A stretch of 64,000 nucleotides of DNA from Eupeodes corollae (GCF_945859685.1 NC_079147.1:308076485-308140484); one strand, 5' to 3'; counted from the first letter of the stretch, positions 1 to 12,050 are shown. Notes: generated by a model from the sequence alone, not told the origin. A program made the numbers and translations.

Positions 1-140
1 AAGGTCATTAATCATGTCTCGATAACTGTCACCTATGATAAAAATGATTCAATTCGGTAGAAGTTAGCTTCATTCGCTTATAAAAATTGGGCTCAGCCAC
101 AATCTTCTGTTGGTTGCATTCGCAGAATTAACGACTTGCT
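1..140. other. No recognised feature
   Basis: AT-rich DNA upstream of the first SINE. I see no coding pattern, RNA gene or repeat in it. Confidence 0.5.
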
Positions 141-425
141 AATTGAACTGGTAGTACCCGTAGCATGACGGTTAGTGCGTTGGACTGTCATGCAAGAGGT
201 CTTGGGTTCAATCCCTGCCTGTGCCACCTTAATTTAAAAAAAATAATTTTCGCGGGTACTGCCTCTTGCGAGGAATTGACAAATCCTTCAAGAGTAATTC
301 TTGTAGGTCCATTCCATTCCTGACAACAGTACTCGCATACAGGAATGGTTGAGAGTTGTAAGTCACTAGGCCCTGGTTCACAACGGACTGTTGCGCCACA
401 CCATTTGATTTTGAATTGAACTGGT
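141..425 (+). mobile_element. tRNA-derived SINE, copy 1, with perfect 12-bp target duplication
   Basis: The body (153-413) starts with a tRNA-like head. It has an A-box-like region around 160-180 and a good B box, GGTTCAATCCC, near 207-217, so RNA polymerase III transcription is expected for the family. The sequence around the anticodon position reads CTGTCAT, which hints at a tRNA-Asp-like ancestor, though the cloverleaf is degraded. The tail ends in ATTTGATTTTG. The body is flanked on both sides by AATTGAACTGGT (141-152 and 414-425), a perfect 12-bp target-site duplication, as expected for LINE-driven retrotransposition. Against the 47.8-kb copy it lacks about 51 bp internally. A reverse-strand 88-codon frame crossing it is fortuitous. 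Confidence 0.85.
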
Positions 426-469
426 GTCTTCAATTCTTCAAAATTCCCAACCAAACTAAATATAAATAA

Positions 470-1350
470 TTTGACAGCTGATAAAAAGGCCGGTTTTTAA
501 AATAGTGCTGCCAATCTTCAATCAAAAACAATAACCTTTAATAACATTAATTTGTTCTGGACACATGTTCTTCAAGTTAAGCTCCTTTCCTCTCTTTTAA
601 TTGTGATCTTTTAACTTTGCATCTAAATGCATTAAAAGGCTTTTGCCAATATTGGAGCTAGGTACTTTTGTACTTTTTGCTTTTGTTTATAAAATTTATA
701 TGCATCGATTTTGTTTTGTTTAGTTTAATACACCATTTTTGAGACCAATCAATTTTTGTATAGCCTTTGAAACGGATTTATCTGACACCAATATTTAAAA
801 TATTGTAAGAACATAGCCATAATAGTGTTGTCGTCCACTGAAATATCCCTTGTATAAGAAAGATAAAAGTTTGGATTAAGAACGCTTCCTTGTGGTACAC
901 CGGCTTTATTTTTCCTTAGATTTGACTAATTTTGGTTGTAACGTAGTCTTATGAGACCAATCGTAAAATATGATTTCAGTTTTTCATTGTACTGCCTTGA
1001 GCAAAGTCTAAGAATATTGATTCTACTACATTCGTAATTGGATATGCACTTATTAACTATCGTAAAGTTTTAATTTTTTAAACTCAGTCTGATGATTCAA
1101 AACTAGTCATTTTTTCAATGATTATTATTCTGAGACTTTTCTGTAGCAATTATTTGAAAAATTTTGTTATGATTGGTGTAAGTGATATTGGTCAATAAAG
1201 TGTTACTTCCTTTGTTAGATAGTTTAGGTATAAGAACACCCGCCGAAGTTTTCCAATGCCCTGGTACCTATCTTAGCATATGCATTTACTACAAATTAAA
1301 GTTTTTTGAAGGTTATTACTTTCAAAACCTGTTGAATTTGTAAAAGTTAA
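470..1350 (-). mobile_element. Degenerate Jockey-like LINE, reverse transcriptase remnant
   Basis: Read on the reverse strand, broken frames give a recognisable RT. GVPQGSVL (RT motif before the catalytic loop) lies at about 885-908. It is preceded by a segment like LKSYFTIGLIRLRYN, and before that by weak similarity to the palm/finger region (about 970-1260). Downstream (lower coordinates) comes a thumb-like part with NKIDAYKFYKQKQK and KITIKREERS, the usual place of the 'KREELNLK' block in Jockey-group elements. The YADD box is not intact: the sequence after GVPQG is frameshifted and eroded. No frame exceeds a few dozen codons, so this is a fossil. Clade assignment to Jockey is by motif recognition only. 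Confidence 0.65.
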
Positions 1351-1354
1351 CTTA

Positions 1355-2690
1355 CACTGCGGGTCATTAGGTTAGAAGCAGGATTTTTTGAGAAGTAAAA
1401 TCGATATTTCTCCAGTTACATGGTGGATTAGAAAAAAACAACTATAGCAAATGAAAGGCTACTTTGTTAACAACAAAATGTAAAATTTGGGAATATTAGA
1501 GAATAAGTTAACGGATCTTTTTATGACAAATTGTCAATTGAGTCGAAAATATGCGAAAATAAATCGGGTCATAAGATTAGAAGCAGTGAACATATAAACG
1601 TTGTCTTGTGAAGTGAATTCATTTTATTTTCGGTATAAACGGCGCATTTCATAAATTAATTGTTGTTTATTGAGTTGTTATAAAAATGGGCAAAAAAAAA
1701 ATATTTCACAGTGGAGGAAATGGCAAGAATAAATGTTTATTACTCTGAAGGTCTTTCATACCGTGATATAGCCCGAAAAATAACTCGAAGTGCTCATTGT
1801 TTCAGCAACTATTTAAAAATTCCATCGTCGTATCTAAAAAATTATAAAGGAAACACTTCCTCTGCCTTAACACTTCGCAAAACGCGAAATATACTCAAAT
1901 TCATCTTTATCGGCAGCTAAAATTAGGGAAAAAGCTAATGTTAAGGCCAGTTTATCGACTGTCAAACGCACGATCCGTAATACTAAACACATAAAGCGCC
2001 TGAAGCTTAAAAAAAACCACCACTTAATGACGCAAGGAAGAAGCAACGCTTGTGTTTTGCGAAAGATCACATGAGCTGGGATGTGCAGAATTCAATGACT
2101 ACAAATGATTGGCGGAAGGTTATTTTTTCCGACGAAAAAAAATGTAACCTAGATGGGCCAGATGGTTATAATTATCATTTCCATGACATAAGGAAAGAGG
2201 AGCGGTTTTTAAACCGTCTCCATAACAGAGAAGGATGCGTTATGGTCTGGGGCTCAATTTCGTTTTATGAGACTATTGACTTGGTAGTCCAAGATAGTAA
2301 AATGACTGGAAAAACCTACAAAGCCTTGCTGGAATCAGTATTTCCCAAAATTACCGAGCTTTTGGACCAATTTCATGGATTTTTCAGCAGGACAACGCCC
2401 CGAGAGATTAAATCCTTCATTGCAAACCAAAACATCTCCTTGCTGCCTTGGCCACCATATTCCCCGGACCTCAAGATAATGGAAAATGTGTGGGGCTGGC
2501 TTACACGTAAGGTGTATGAGGGAGGGAAGCAATACGATGACAAGGAAGCGCTTATTCATTTGTTATCAAATTGGCCTGGAGTGAGATTTCACTGGACTAC
2601 TTGGAATCTCTTTATAATATTTTTTTACTATGTTGTTGTTAAGACGGTCGAAAGCTTCTTAATGGTCTGAAATTTCTTGGTTTTGCCATT
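1355..2690 (+). mobile_element. Tc3-like (Tc1/mariner, DD34E) transposon remnant
   Basis: The probable 5' end is CACTGCGGGTCAT at 1355, preceded by TA (1353-1354), the Tc1/mariner target. A near-identical motif occurs twice in direct orientation (1360-1381 and 1565-1586: CGGGTCAT then TTAGAAGCAG), about 205 bp apart. This resembles the two transposase-binding sites in Tc3/IR-DR ends. Transposase remnants follow: an HTH region (1686-1860), a linker in another frame to about 2070, then a catalytic domain to about 2670. I could not find the matching 3' inverted repeat; that end is either lost or lies beyond an unrecognised break. Confidence 0.75.
1686..2670 (+). pseudogene. Broken Tc3-like transposase
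   Basis: An ATG at 1686 is followed by MGKKK and, after a frame change, by EEMARINVYYSEGLSYRDIA, a helix-turn-helix typical of Tc3/IS630-type transposases. A further shift near 1870 leads to the second HTH (VKRTIRNTKHIKRLKLKK). The catalytic part (2050-2670) shows the first Asp in VIFSDEKK and the Glu in SPDLKIMENVWGW. The second Asp (QQDNAP, about 2384-2401) is out of frame: the main frame reads FSRTTP there. The D-to-E interval is 30 residues instead of the 34 of DD34E, consistent with a four-codon deletion after NAP. The protein therefore cannot be functional. Confidence 0.8.
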
Positions 2691-2699
2691 TTCTTGGAG

Positions 2700-5287
2700 G
2701 TCTTTTTTCCAAAATTAACAGGATATGATTACGTCATGATATTTTATTAAAAGTTTTTTTTTATTTCGAAATAGGTAAAGTACTTTTTTCCACAACCGGT
2801 TCCACATCAGCAATACATTTTGGTTTTAGACTAAAAATACATAAGTTTATATCTTAATTCCATAGAGCTAAAAATGCGTTTGTAAAAAAAAAAACAAAAC
2901 ATCACAATTGATCAATCTTCAATCTGCGAGAAAAAAGATTAACACGAATTATAACTTTTTAAAATGTGCATTAAGTTGTAGTTCGATAACTGGAAATAAA
3001 AAGAAAAGTTTTTTAGTTTATTCAACTTAATTCTGTGTAAAATATCACTATTTGAAAAATAGAAAACCCGACTGGGGCTATGAAAATTCGTGACATTATT
3101 TTATAAAACTGATAATGATTTTCAAAATCTATAACCTTTTCTTCAATATTCAATTTTCAGTATTTAATACAGTTTTTTTTTAATTTTCATTAGCTGTTGA
3201 CCTTATCCTACATAAATCTTAATAAAGCCCTAAACTATTAATTCTAAAACGGTTCAGCAAAACAGAGTAAAGGATTTAAGATTCCACATAAAACAAGTTT
3301 TACAACATTTTTTCAAATGTTAATAATATTATGATTAACTCATCACTATTTTCATTGACAATCTAAATCAGACTTCAAATTATTTGAAAAATGTTAAACC
3401 CTTTTAAAACTACATTTCAATAAACTCAATTATATAGGCGTTAGTAAATATATAAATAATGTGGAAAACGTCTACTTTTTCAAAGTTCGGATTCGAAATC
3501 AGCACTAAAAATTAACTCTTAAACGTATTTTCAAAACTATGAAAGCAAAAGATTTAATGTTCCTTTTAATTCATGAGTCATGACATCAGGAAGTGAATCT
3601 TCAGAAACTAAGTGAAATACTTAGCGGATTTGTGTGAATTAAACTTTTTAAGCCATCATAGATTAACAACTTTAAAATATTTTATCTTAGCCATAGAAAC
3701 ACAGCTTTTGGTTTTTAGCATCTTGGCTAATTTGATAGAAAATAATATGACGAAATCAGGGCAACTTACTCAATAAAACATAGCCAAGAGAATAAGTGTA
3801 ATTTAAGTTATAAAGTGTATTAGTTACAGTTTCGTCATAAAGAAAAGGATTCAATTTTTCTATAAACAACTTCATCGAACAAAATATATTCGTGTTGGCA
3901 ATACTGTGCTCCACAATTTCATCTCTTTTTCCCTTTATCTCTTTCTTTATTATATGAATAGCAGTTGCGTTTAATGAGGCTTAAGGCTTTATATAGTTTA
4001 CGAGCATAGTGCCTTACCTACCACCAGTACGAGACTATCATGAACTGTAAGTTGAAAAGTGAAAATCTGATTTATTGTATATTTTTTTACTCACTGTTGT
4101 TGCATTCTTTTGTTGCTTTGATGGTACTTTTTTGTATGTTGTTTTCTCATCATTATTTTGCAGTTGGTTAAGGTAATTTTCCGGGAAAATTATGATTGAA
4201 AACGAATTAATTTTCCGGATATAAAAAAAGAAATAAAAATAAAAAAAATAACAGATGAAGCTCTGGAGTGGCACGGAAAACTAAAAACTGAATAAGTGAA
4301 TGAAAATAAAATAACATAAGAGCACCACGAGCAATGCGGCTTTGTTTTCAATATTATTACTTAGCTAGAGTATTTCAGTATTTGGCTTTAATATAACATC
4401 AGGATTTAAATTTCCCATGAATACAAAATAAACACTGACATTGTTTAGCCTTATAATAAAGCTCTTATTAATTGCGATTGAGAGTTTTATTTTTGCTTTG
4501 ATAGAAATAATTTTTATTTAGTTGAGAGGAAACAAAAAATCCATTTGCACAAAGTTTTAATTCACAGAGAGAGAAAGAATTAAAAAGTATTTGCAATTTA
4601 CAATTAATTTGTTATTCAAGAAAAAATATGTAAAACAAAAAAGGTTTTGAATGCTCGTAAAAACATATACGAAAAGGAAGGCCACATGGTTTTTGTAGCT
4701 GAGTAAGTGAAACGTTAAAAAGCGTATTAAAAACCGTAGTCCTTGAATAAATACAAACAGAATTTTCAAGATGGAAAGAATGAAGTATTTTCTTTTGAAA
4801 AAAAAGAGTAAAACAATGCTTTATAAATTTTACATATTTATTGAACTAGATAAGAATTCAGGAATTTTTCATTGATAAATTATTTTCATGAAAAAGAGAC
4901 CTACCTTTCCCATTGATAACCTTAAGAACTTATATCTGATCATTTTTGTATAGGGTGATTTTTAAGAGACACATGACAAAGATGAATGTTTTAACTTGGT
5001 AAGAAACGTTTCCTTCAATATTGTCCCAAAGCTTTTTATAAAACCACAGCTCCTGATCGTGGCTGTTCAACTGATGAACGATAAAAAACAGTATCATGGC
5101 TCTTTCTTATTCCACCAACCCATAATGTATTTCGAACAGAATCATGGTTTTTTAAATAAATTTGCAATGTCTATGAGTATAATATAATAATACAGTGATT
5201 CTGAAAAATTCTAATTCATTTTACAAATATTCATTTTAAAAATACAGCAGTTAAAAGAAAATGTTGAAGGCAGTCAAACTTACAAGA
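2700..5287. other. AT-rich stretch without recognised genes
   Basis: About 2.6 kb of AT-rich sequence with homopolymer runs. The small open frames here have no recognisable domains and biased, AT-driven composition. At 4953-4967 the motif AGGGTGATTTTTAAGAG resembles the terminal repeat of the DD41D mariner at 59.8 kb, so this may be the eroded end of a related element. No partner end was found. Confidence 0.4.
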
Positions 5288-5716
5288 TTATCCTTGAAAC
5301 TGAGATACTGTAATAACAAAGACGATATGTGAGCCACGTAGAAAAAAAGATGGAAGCACGACTTCTGGTTGCTTCATAGGATAAATATAGGAATCGGTGA
5401 GAAAGGACCTGGTAAACTTACTGACAAAGTTATGCAAGAAACTACGAAATTCTGCGGATAAGCTATTCGAATTCATCGTTTCAAAATATGACAAAGGAAT
5501 ATTCAGCAACGTGTTATCACAATTTTTCTTCAGATGAAAACCTTTAACATCAACTTTGTTCAGAAGGCGAAAACAATTGGTGTAAATGGCGTGAGTTGGA
5601 AGATAAAAATTAGCTCGGCCAATATCATCACGATGTATCAAAAGATGTATAATTTGCTGTTTAGAAGCAGAGACAAAAAAATAATGACAAATGTTTGAAT
5701 TCTTTGATTTGGACAT
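5288..5716 (-). CDS. Unassigned 142-codon open frame (doubtful)
   Basis: This uninterrupted reverse-strand frame starts MSKSKNSNICHYFF and ends HIVFVITVSQFQG. It is longer and less low-complexity than other frames in the area, with a mixed residue composition including several Cys, His and Pro. I recognise no domain, signal peptide or transmembrane pattern. No neighbouring gene, promoter or splice signal supports it. It could be an exon of an unknown gene, part of an unrecognised transposon, or chance. Kept because of its length in an AT-rich region. Confidence 0.2.
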   Translation of the reverse strand: MSKSKNSNICHYFFVSASKQQIIHLLIHRDDIGRANFYLPTHAIYTNCFRLLNKVDVKGFHLKKNCDNTLLNIPLSYFETMNSNSLSAEFRSFLHNFVSKFTRSFLTDSYIYPMKQPEVVLPSFFLRGSHIVFVITVSQFQG

Positions 5717-5719
5717 TTT

Positions 5720-6480
5720 ATCTAAGAAACTTCATTCGGGAGCCAATTATCAATTATCTATTATCATCTCTAATGAAGATTTTGACGGTGTTTAACAGGA
5801 ATGTCGATTCAAGGATGTCCCAGTGGATGTTAAGAAACGTGAAAAAAGTAAATCTCACGTTCTAAGCGGCACGTAAATGATGTCGTTAAACAATCCAGGA
5901 TTGACTCAGGAGCTTAACAATATGTATTGAAAGAATTTAAAAAGGAAAATGAAAGAATACTATGTGTACCATGCATCTCTGATTAAGGGTAAATTGATAT
6001 TTTCATAGTTTTAAGCGGACTTTAATCCTTCAACGTATTCTTCAAAGTTTCCTCCATCGTATCCCAAAAATGGCTTGATTGAATGACTTGAAATTTGTAG
6101 GGTTGACTCAACACATGTAAAAACACAGAACGAAATCATATAAAGTTTTTTATAACAAGAAACAAACATGAAAACGCAAAATTCGTAACTTTTTTTTTCA
6201 AATGCCTTCCGAAAGACCAATGTTTAATATATTGCATAAATTTCCATTCCGTGCATTAAGATTTAGAGATTAAAATACCGCTAATTGTTTTTGAGATAAG
6301 CCAATCAGCCGGATTCGTGGTGGAAGTGCGAACCCATTTTTTCCATTGTATGTTCAGAACGATGTAACTCATGTTCTAGACAATATTTAAAGCTTAAAAT
6401 TTATATTTATTCTGTCAAAATATATTTAAATAATAATTAACATAAAGATGTATTTGTTTGCTAGTGGAAGAAAAAAAATC
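5720..6480. other. No recognised feature
   Basis: AT-rich DNA between the unassigned frame and repeat family A. I see no coding, RNA or repeat signal. Confidence 0.4.
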
Positions 6481-8065
6481 CTAAAAAAGAGGCTGAGATA
6501 CGACCCATACTGATAACTTCTTTTTCCCGTTTGTCGATTTTTCTTGCTTAAAAGGTTTGTGGGATATTGAGTTTTGTTAAAAAGTCGTCGGATGAATTGT
6601 TCTACAAAAATTAAAAATTACTTACAATATTTTGCATATGATAAAAAAGTTTGATTGCAATACAAATACAAATTAGATGAATAAAATTAATTTGAAGTCA
6701 ATATCTTCTATTATTCACGAGATATCAATAACCGTACTATTTTTGTCGATTTTAATTTTTTTTAAAACTATTGCTTTTTAATAAAAAAAAATTACCAAAT
6801 GTCGAAAACAATATTTTTTGTGAGCTAAAAATGTTTTAAATGCCATTTTTTAATTTTTGAAAAGATATTTTAGTCGGAATCAATTTTTACCAATTTTTAA
6901 TATTTTGTTTTTTAGGTTTTTCTTTTCGATTTTTAATAACATCTTACTGAATATTGACAACAATATATTTTACAAGATAAAATTAGTTTAAACACAATAT
7001 CTTGGGGTTCTTAAAAGATATTTGAGTCGAAAGTCAATTTTTACCAACTTTTAGTAATATTTTTAGTTCTTAAGATCTTTATTAGAGATAAAATCAGTTT
7101 TTGTTCGTAAAACATGTAAGGCAACAAATATTTATTTTCAGTTTTTTTTGATTAACAAAAAAACCTCTGATTGGATTTTTTTTCCAAAAATATAGGTACT
7201 AGTTTGGTATCACGTTACAATAGATAATAAAACATTTAATTCAAGTCGCAAGCATTATTGCTTCGTGAGATATTTTGGTTAAATCAACATTTTAAACGAT
7301 AACACTTAGTCATTCGATTTGTATATTCACTGAGACTTATTGGGTTTGTATAATTTGTATCAGTATAAGTTAACCCCTGGCCACAAGGGTCCTTTCCTTC
7401 ACTTTATAGTTTAGAAAGGAAGTAAATCGTAGCTTCTTGCGTTCGCTCACAAGTTGAGAATTTTCTCTGTAGTTCTAAGCTGTGCTTTTTTTACAAGTTA
7501 TGAATTGATCAATATCATTCATTATCGAGCTGCACTGTTTTCTCCAACTTGCTTCCCGGAGGTGCAACTTGCCCCCACATGGAGGTGCAAATAAGCACAT
7601 CTTCCTTCTAGATTGCAGACAACCATATAGCATCCCTGCATCTACACGGAAGTCAGTTTGACTCCCATTCGAAATGAACAATTTTTTTTCTAGTTTCTAA
7701 AATATAAGATCAAATTTTTTGAATTTACAATAATTTTGTTTTTAGTAGTCAAAAATTGTATTGAAGCTGATCATATTATTGGTTTGTGAGATATTTGTGG
7801 TCAACTAAATTTTATTATAAAACAAACACTGAGCAAAGTCCTTTCTGCACATTTTAATGATATTTTTAGTTGTAAAAACATTTGAAGGAAATGTGATGGC
7901 TAATTATTTAAAAATATGGAAGACTGATGCATTTACTGACATATCTCTAAAAACCATTGATTTAGTTTTTAAGCACCTTGATAAGTCGAGAAATGTTTAC
8001 ATTTTTAACTCAACTAAACGGACCGATCAAAAAAACTTAAAAATAACGAAATATAATTGATTCAT
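6480..8065 (+). repeat. Repeat family A, copy 1 (tandem ~155-bp monomers)
   Basis: It begins with AAGAGGCTGAGATACGACCC near 6488, shared in diverged form at 30.0 kb. Inside are tandem diverged monomers recognised by AAAAGATATTTGAGTCG-type blocks (about 6856 and 7010) followed by TTTTTACCAA and by GAAAACAATATTT. Near 7155-7220 comes a block with TGATTGGATTTTTT and ATCACGTTACAAT. The end (about 7990-8065) contains GAGAAATGT and a CGGACCGAT motif also found at the ends of the other copies. No protein is encoded. It may be a non-autonomous transposon carrying an internal satellite, or a dispersed satellite. Confidence 0.6.
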
Positions 8066-9190
8066 TGAAATTGAACAAATATGAACTGAGTCAAGGAAAT
8101 TCGTATTTTAGTGATTTTCTTGTCATTGCTAAGGAATTTTCAAGCCTTTTGACGGCAGACGGAAATAAATTTTACATCACAGTCTTGAAATTTGATTAAA
8201 CGATGTCAAGAAGGTGATTAAAAAACACTTGACCAATTCTAAGTACAAAAAGAAATAACTTATAGGAACTATTAATATGCTCCCTTCGTCCAATGATGAC
8301 CAAGAAAATGAAACAAGAAAAACTCCCACCAACCCATCAGCAGACTTCAAAGGACATTTGACAAATTAACAATACACAAACTTCAAAGTCTAGTTAACCA
8401 TATAAACAAAATACAAAATAGAAACAACAAAATTTATTTCATAGTAAATTTTATAAGATTAAACATAGATACTACATAGTGTTACCATAACGTGCCATTA
8501 AAACCCGGGGTGCCATTCTACATATTTATCTGTCATCGCTGTCATTTGCTAATGTTAAGCATTTGTTTTCCAAGTTCATGATTAATGTGAATTTCACCCT
8601 TTCTTCTTCTTGTTCTTCTTCTTATTTCGAGTGTCAAATCTACATTTGTTAAGCAAAAGCATGATAAGATCATGACAAGTCATACTTCATGTGCTCATAT
8701 TTTTATTCTATAAGAGAAAACCCCAATTTGAATAAATTTAATTCAAAGGGAATTCTTTGTAAAAATTTTTATTCTTAGCAGAAAAAAAAAAATAAAATTC
8801 AACAAAATGTCGTAAATCTATAGACTGTTCCACATCTTCTCGTACATACACAAAATTGCCCTTAAGCATATGGGATATGGATGGAACTAACAATAACAAA
8901 AAATCCACACGCACTAAATTGAAGATAGAGATAATCTTGGGGATGAGAGGAGAATATAAGTCAAGGAGTTTCCCATCCCCTACCCAAAGGAAATCATACA
9001 TAGCCTTTATCAGAAACAAAAAAAAAACATTCGGACGGATTGTGAACCAGAAGAAAAAAATTATATTACAAAACATTTACAAACAACATTTCAAAAAGCC
9101 CATAAATTATGTGTGCACATGAATAAAGTAAGGAAAAAAGCTAAAAAGAAAAAGAAGAACACATAACAATCTCTATTGAAACGACCACGG
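8066..9190. other. No recognised gene
   Basis: Single-copy-looking AT-rich DNA. Overlapping frames around 8738-9122 on both strands are low-complexity (Lys- or Phe-rich) and show no domains. Confidence 0.4.
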
Positions 9191-9192
9191 GA

Positions 9193-9424
9193 CGGCTGTT
9201 GGGCCTCACGAACCCAGCACCAACTCCCTAGTTCCCTAGCTCCAGCAAGCAGATCCATCAGATACAAAAGTATCTACGCACGTACATTTAACAACTTGGA
9301 GCTAAAAACTCATTTCATTAGTAATTTTATGTTCTTAATAGTTTCGGACAATATGGAAGATTATGGATGACGGGTTTCACTGTATACTGTCTAGTGTCTC
9401 GGTCGGCCAGAGGCCCAACAGCCG
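9193..9424. repeat. 15-bp perfect inverted repeat around a 200-bp spacer
   Basis: CGGCTGTTGGGCCTC at 9193-9207 is the exact reverse complement of GAGGCCCAACAGCCG at 9410-9424. It is GC-rich in an AT-rich background, so chance is less likely than for an AT palindrome. The spacer shows no coding sequence. It may be a relic of a small transposon end or a paired protein-binding site. Confidence 0.5.
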
Positions 9425-9429
9425 ATCTT

Positions 9430-10860
9430 TGTTTACGCCTTGAGGGCCCTGCACCACTCCACCTTATTTCTACGTATGAGTATAGTTATATATTGAAGTC
9501 GAGGAGGGGCCATATGTAAATAATGTTTACTTTTTATTTTATCGCCCAGATGCGATGTAATCAAAGCAAATACAAATACGAATACAAACCTAGCAGTGAG
9601 GCGAGAGATCGAGGAACAATGAAGTTGCTTTGTTCGTGGAGTAACCTCCAGCGGATCCCCTTGTTTTTACCCCTACCATACATTCAATCTTTCAACAACT
9701 TACAATAGAGGAACCCTGGTGATGTTGATGATGATGTCGATAGGATTGTGGTGATTTGGTTGATGATCGAATGGAGTATAAGAAAATTTTCAAAGGAGAG
9801 AAATTCAATTTATAGCTTAGGGTAGGTACACATTCTTAAACTGTGTTGAACGAACAAAATTTTATAATTCTGAGAACTTTTTTAAATTTCATGAAAATAT
9901 TTTTCTTCGGAGGAAAATTAGACTCTACAATTAGTTTTACTTAATTTTCTAACATGAGGTTGAATCGGCCTTAAATCAGTAGTTTATTTTATACTTCCAT
10001 TGAAAAAAATGAAGATCATTCGTGATGTTGCAAACATAATTTTCTTACAAAAATCAGAAGAGTCGTTTCCGACAGTCGGTATAGGTTAAAGTTTATATTA
10101 GTCATAATATATAATTTAAGATTATATAGGTCAATATTCTGGCTCATTGGTATAATATTTTATATATTTGTTCAGAATATTGTGTTTTCGGGAGATTGGA
10201 TTTTTGAGATTTTATTTTCTTCGGGGCTTTTGTCCTTCATATTACAAAAATGATGAAAAATCTCAATATGAGAAGGTTTTTATGGTTTACAGATGAAAAC
10301 CTTAAAGATGTTTAGGAAGAACAACAAAAAGAAATGGATATTTATCAACTTGAACAAAAATTCATATTGACATCTAAATGATTGTATTTTTCAGAAAAAG
10401 ACATTTATGACATATTTAAAAATGAATTGAGATTTTAATTGACAGTTGTTTCAAAAAATATAAAAACCTTTAAAAAATGACTATTATAAATTGGTACATA
10501 GTGTTTTTCGTCTAAAATTATGATATTAGACATATTTGTTTCATATATTTTACCAACATTGTGCAAACTCTTCAATTACAACTTAAGTGACAGAGTTTTC
10601 CAAATAAAAAAATATATCAATCAAATAAATTAGTTTTATAATCGAATATAGCTTCAGAAATCAGCACTTATTTACAAACTATATTTTATTGATTGAATAA
10701 TTTTGAAAATTCTTTAAATAAATAATTAAAGAACTCGCTCCCCTTTTGCTACTGTAAAAATATAAATTGGTATTTGATAAATATCAAATTTAAACATTTA
10801 ATAATTTATCTATTGATAAAAGTTTTGATAACTGAACATTTTTCATATTGTTGTTCAAAA
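9430..10860. other. No recognised gene
   Basis: AT-rich sequence. The 61-codon frame at 9523-9708 has no recognisable domain. I see no RNA gene or clear repeat. Confidence 0.4.
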
Positions 10861-12050
10861 TAACAACAAAATCAAAAATGAAGAAGAGGCTGTAGATTTT
10901 ATTTTTTTGAAAAAACCGACTGTTGGATTTTTATATAAAAATGACTGAATATCGAAAAACAATATTTTCTGTGAAATAAAATAGATTTGAAGCAAATATT
11001 TTTTAATTTTTGAAAAGCTATTTGAGTCGAAAGTAAATTGTTTTGTTTTTTTTAGAGTTTTATTTTTTGTAAAAAACTGTCAATTCGATTTTTTTCAAAA
11101 TTTTATCAAATGTTAAAAACTATATTTCTTATAAGATAAAATTAGTTTAAAGCCAATATTTCAAATTTTTGAAAAGATATTTGAGTCGAAAATCAATTTT
11201 TACCAACTTTTATTTATTTTTTTTTTAGGTTTTTATTTTTTGTACAAAAACTGTCAATTCGATTTTTCCCAGCATTTTTCAGAATGCTGAAAACAATATT
11301 TATAATAAGATAAAATAAGTTTTAAGCCTTAATTTCAAGTTTTTGAAAAAATATTTGAAATGATATTCAATTTTTACCAACTTTGAGTAATTTTTTTTTA
11401 GATTTTTATTTTTTATAAAAAAAACTGTCGATTTGATCTTCTCAAAATTTTATCAGATGTCAAAAACATTATTCTTCGTTGCACAAAATTGTTTTGGAGA
11501 TGAAATCATATTTTAGTCGTAAAGTTTTGGAGGTGACAAATTTTTTTTTCAGTTTCTTTGATTTATAAAAAAACCGTTAATTAGATTTTTTCAAAAAACA
11601 TACTTCTTTAAAATCACGTTACAATATATTATATACAATTTATTTCAAGTCTCTAGCGTTTTTGGTTCGTAAGATATTTAGGGTTAAGGAAAATTTTCAC
11701 CTTTTTTTAAACTGCTATGGTAAAAAAACCACATACGCAATTTTCTTGAAAGCCCTTTCTGCATCTTTTTTACTTATTATCTATACAACAAAATTCATTT
11801 GAAATCGATATCTCTTCGGTTCTTAACCTATGGAAGACGAAAAAACGTCGCGAACGTACGTACACACGCACGCACAGACATCTTTCTGAAAATTTTTTAT
11901 TTCGACTCTGGGGACCTTGAAACGTCGGGAAATGTCAAAATTTTCAATATGACAAACCGGACCCATTACAATAACTTAATATGGGAAGTTAGTAAGGATT
12001 GCAAACGTCTCTTTTTCACTATTTATCAACTATCTACTATCAAATGACAT
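10860..12050 (+). repeat. Repeat family A, copy 2
   Basis: At least three diverged monomers are marked by GAAAAGCTATTTGAGTCG (about 11013), GAAAAGATATTTGAGTCG (about 11166) and GAAAAAATATTTGAAATG (about 11340), a spacing of roughly 153-174 bp. The block ATTAGATTTTTT and AAATCACGTTACAAT follows (about 11580-11625). The copy ends near 11920-11985 with GTCGGGAAATGTCAAAATTT and CAAACCGGACCCATTACAAT. It lacks the left boundary seen in copies 1 and 3, so it is 5' truncated. The 82-codon frame inside is not a gene. Confidence 0.6.

Noticed and set aside
160..235. Functional tRNA gene in the SINE head
   Set aside because: Acceptor and anticodon stems do not pair; it is the degraded head of a repeated SINE with a target duplication.
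188..454. 88-codon reverse frame
   Set aside because: It lies within SINE copy 1; the same peptide pattern recurs only because the SINE recurs.
8738..9122. Overlapping Phe-rich and Lys-rich frames on opposite strands
   Set aside because: Typical mirror frames of A/T-rich DNA; no homology seen.
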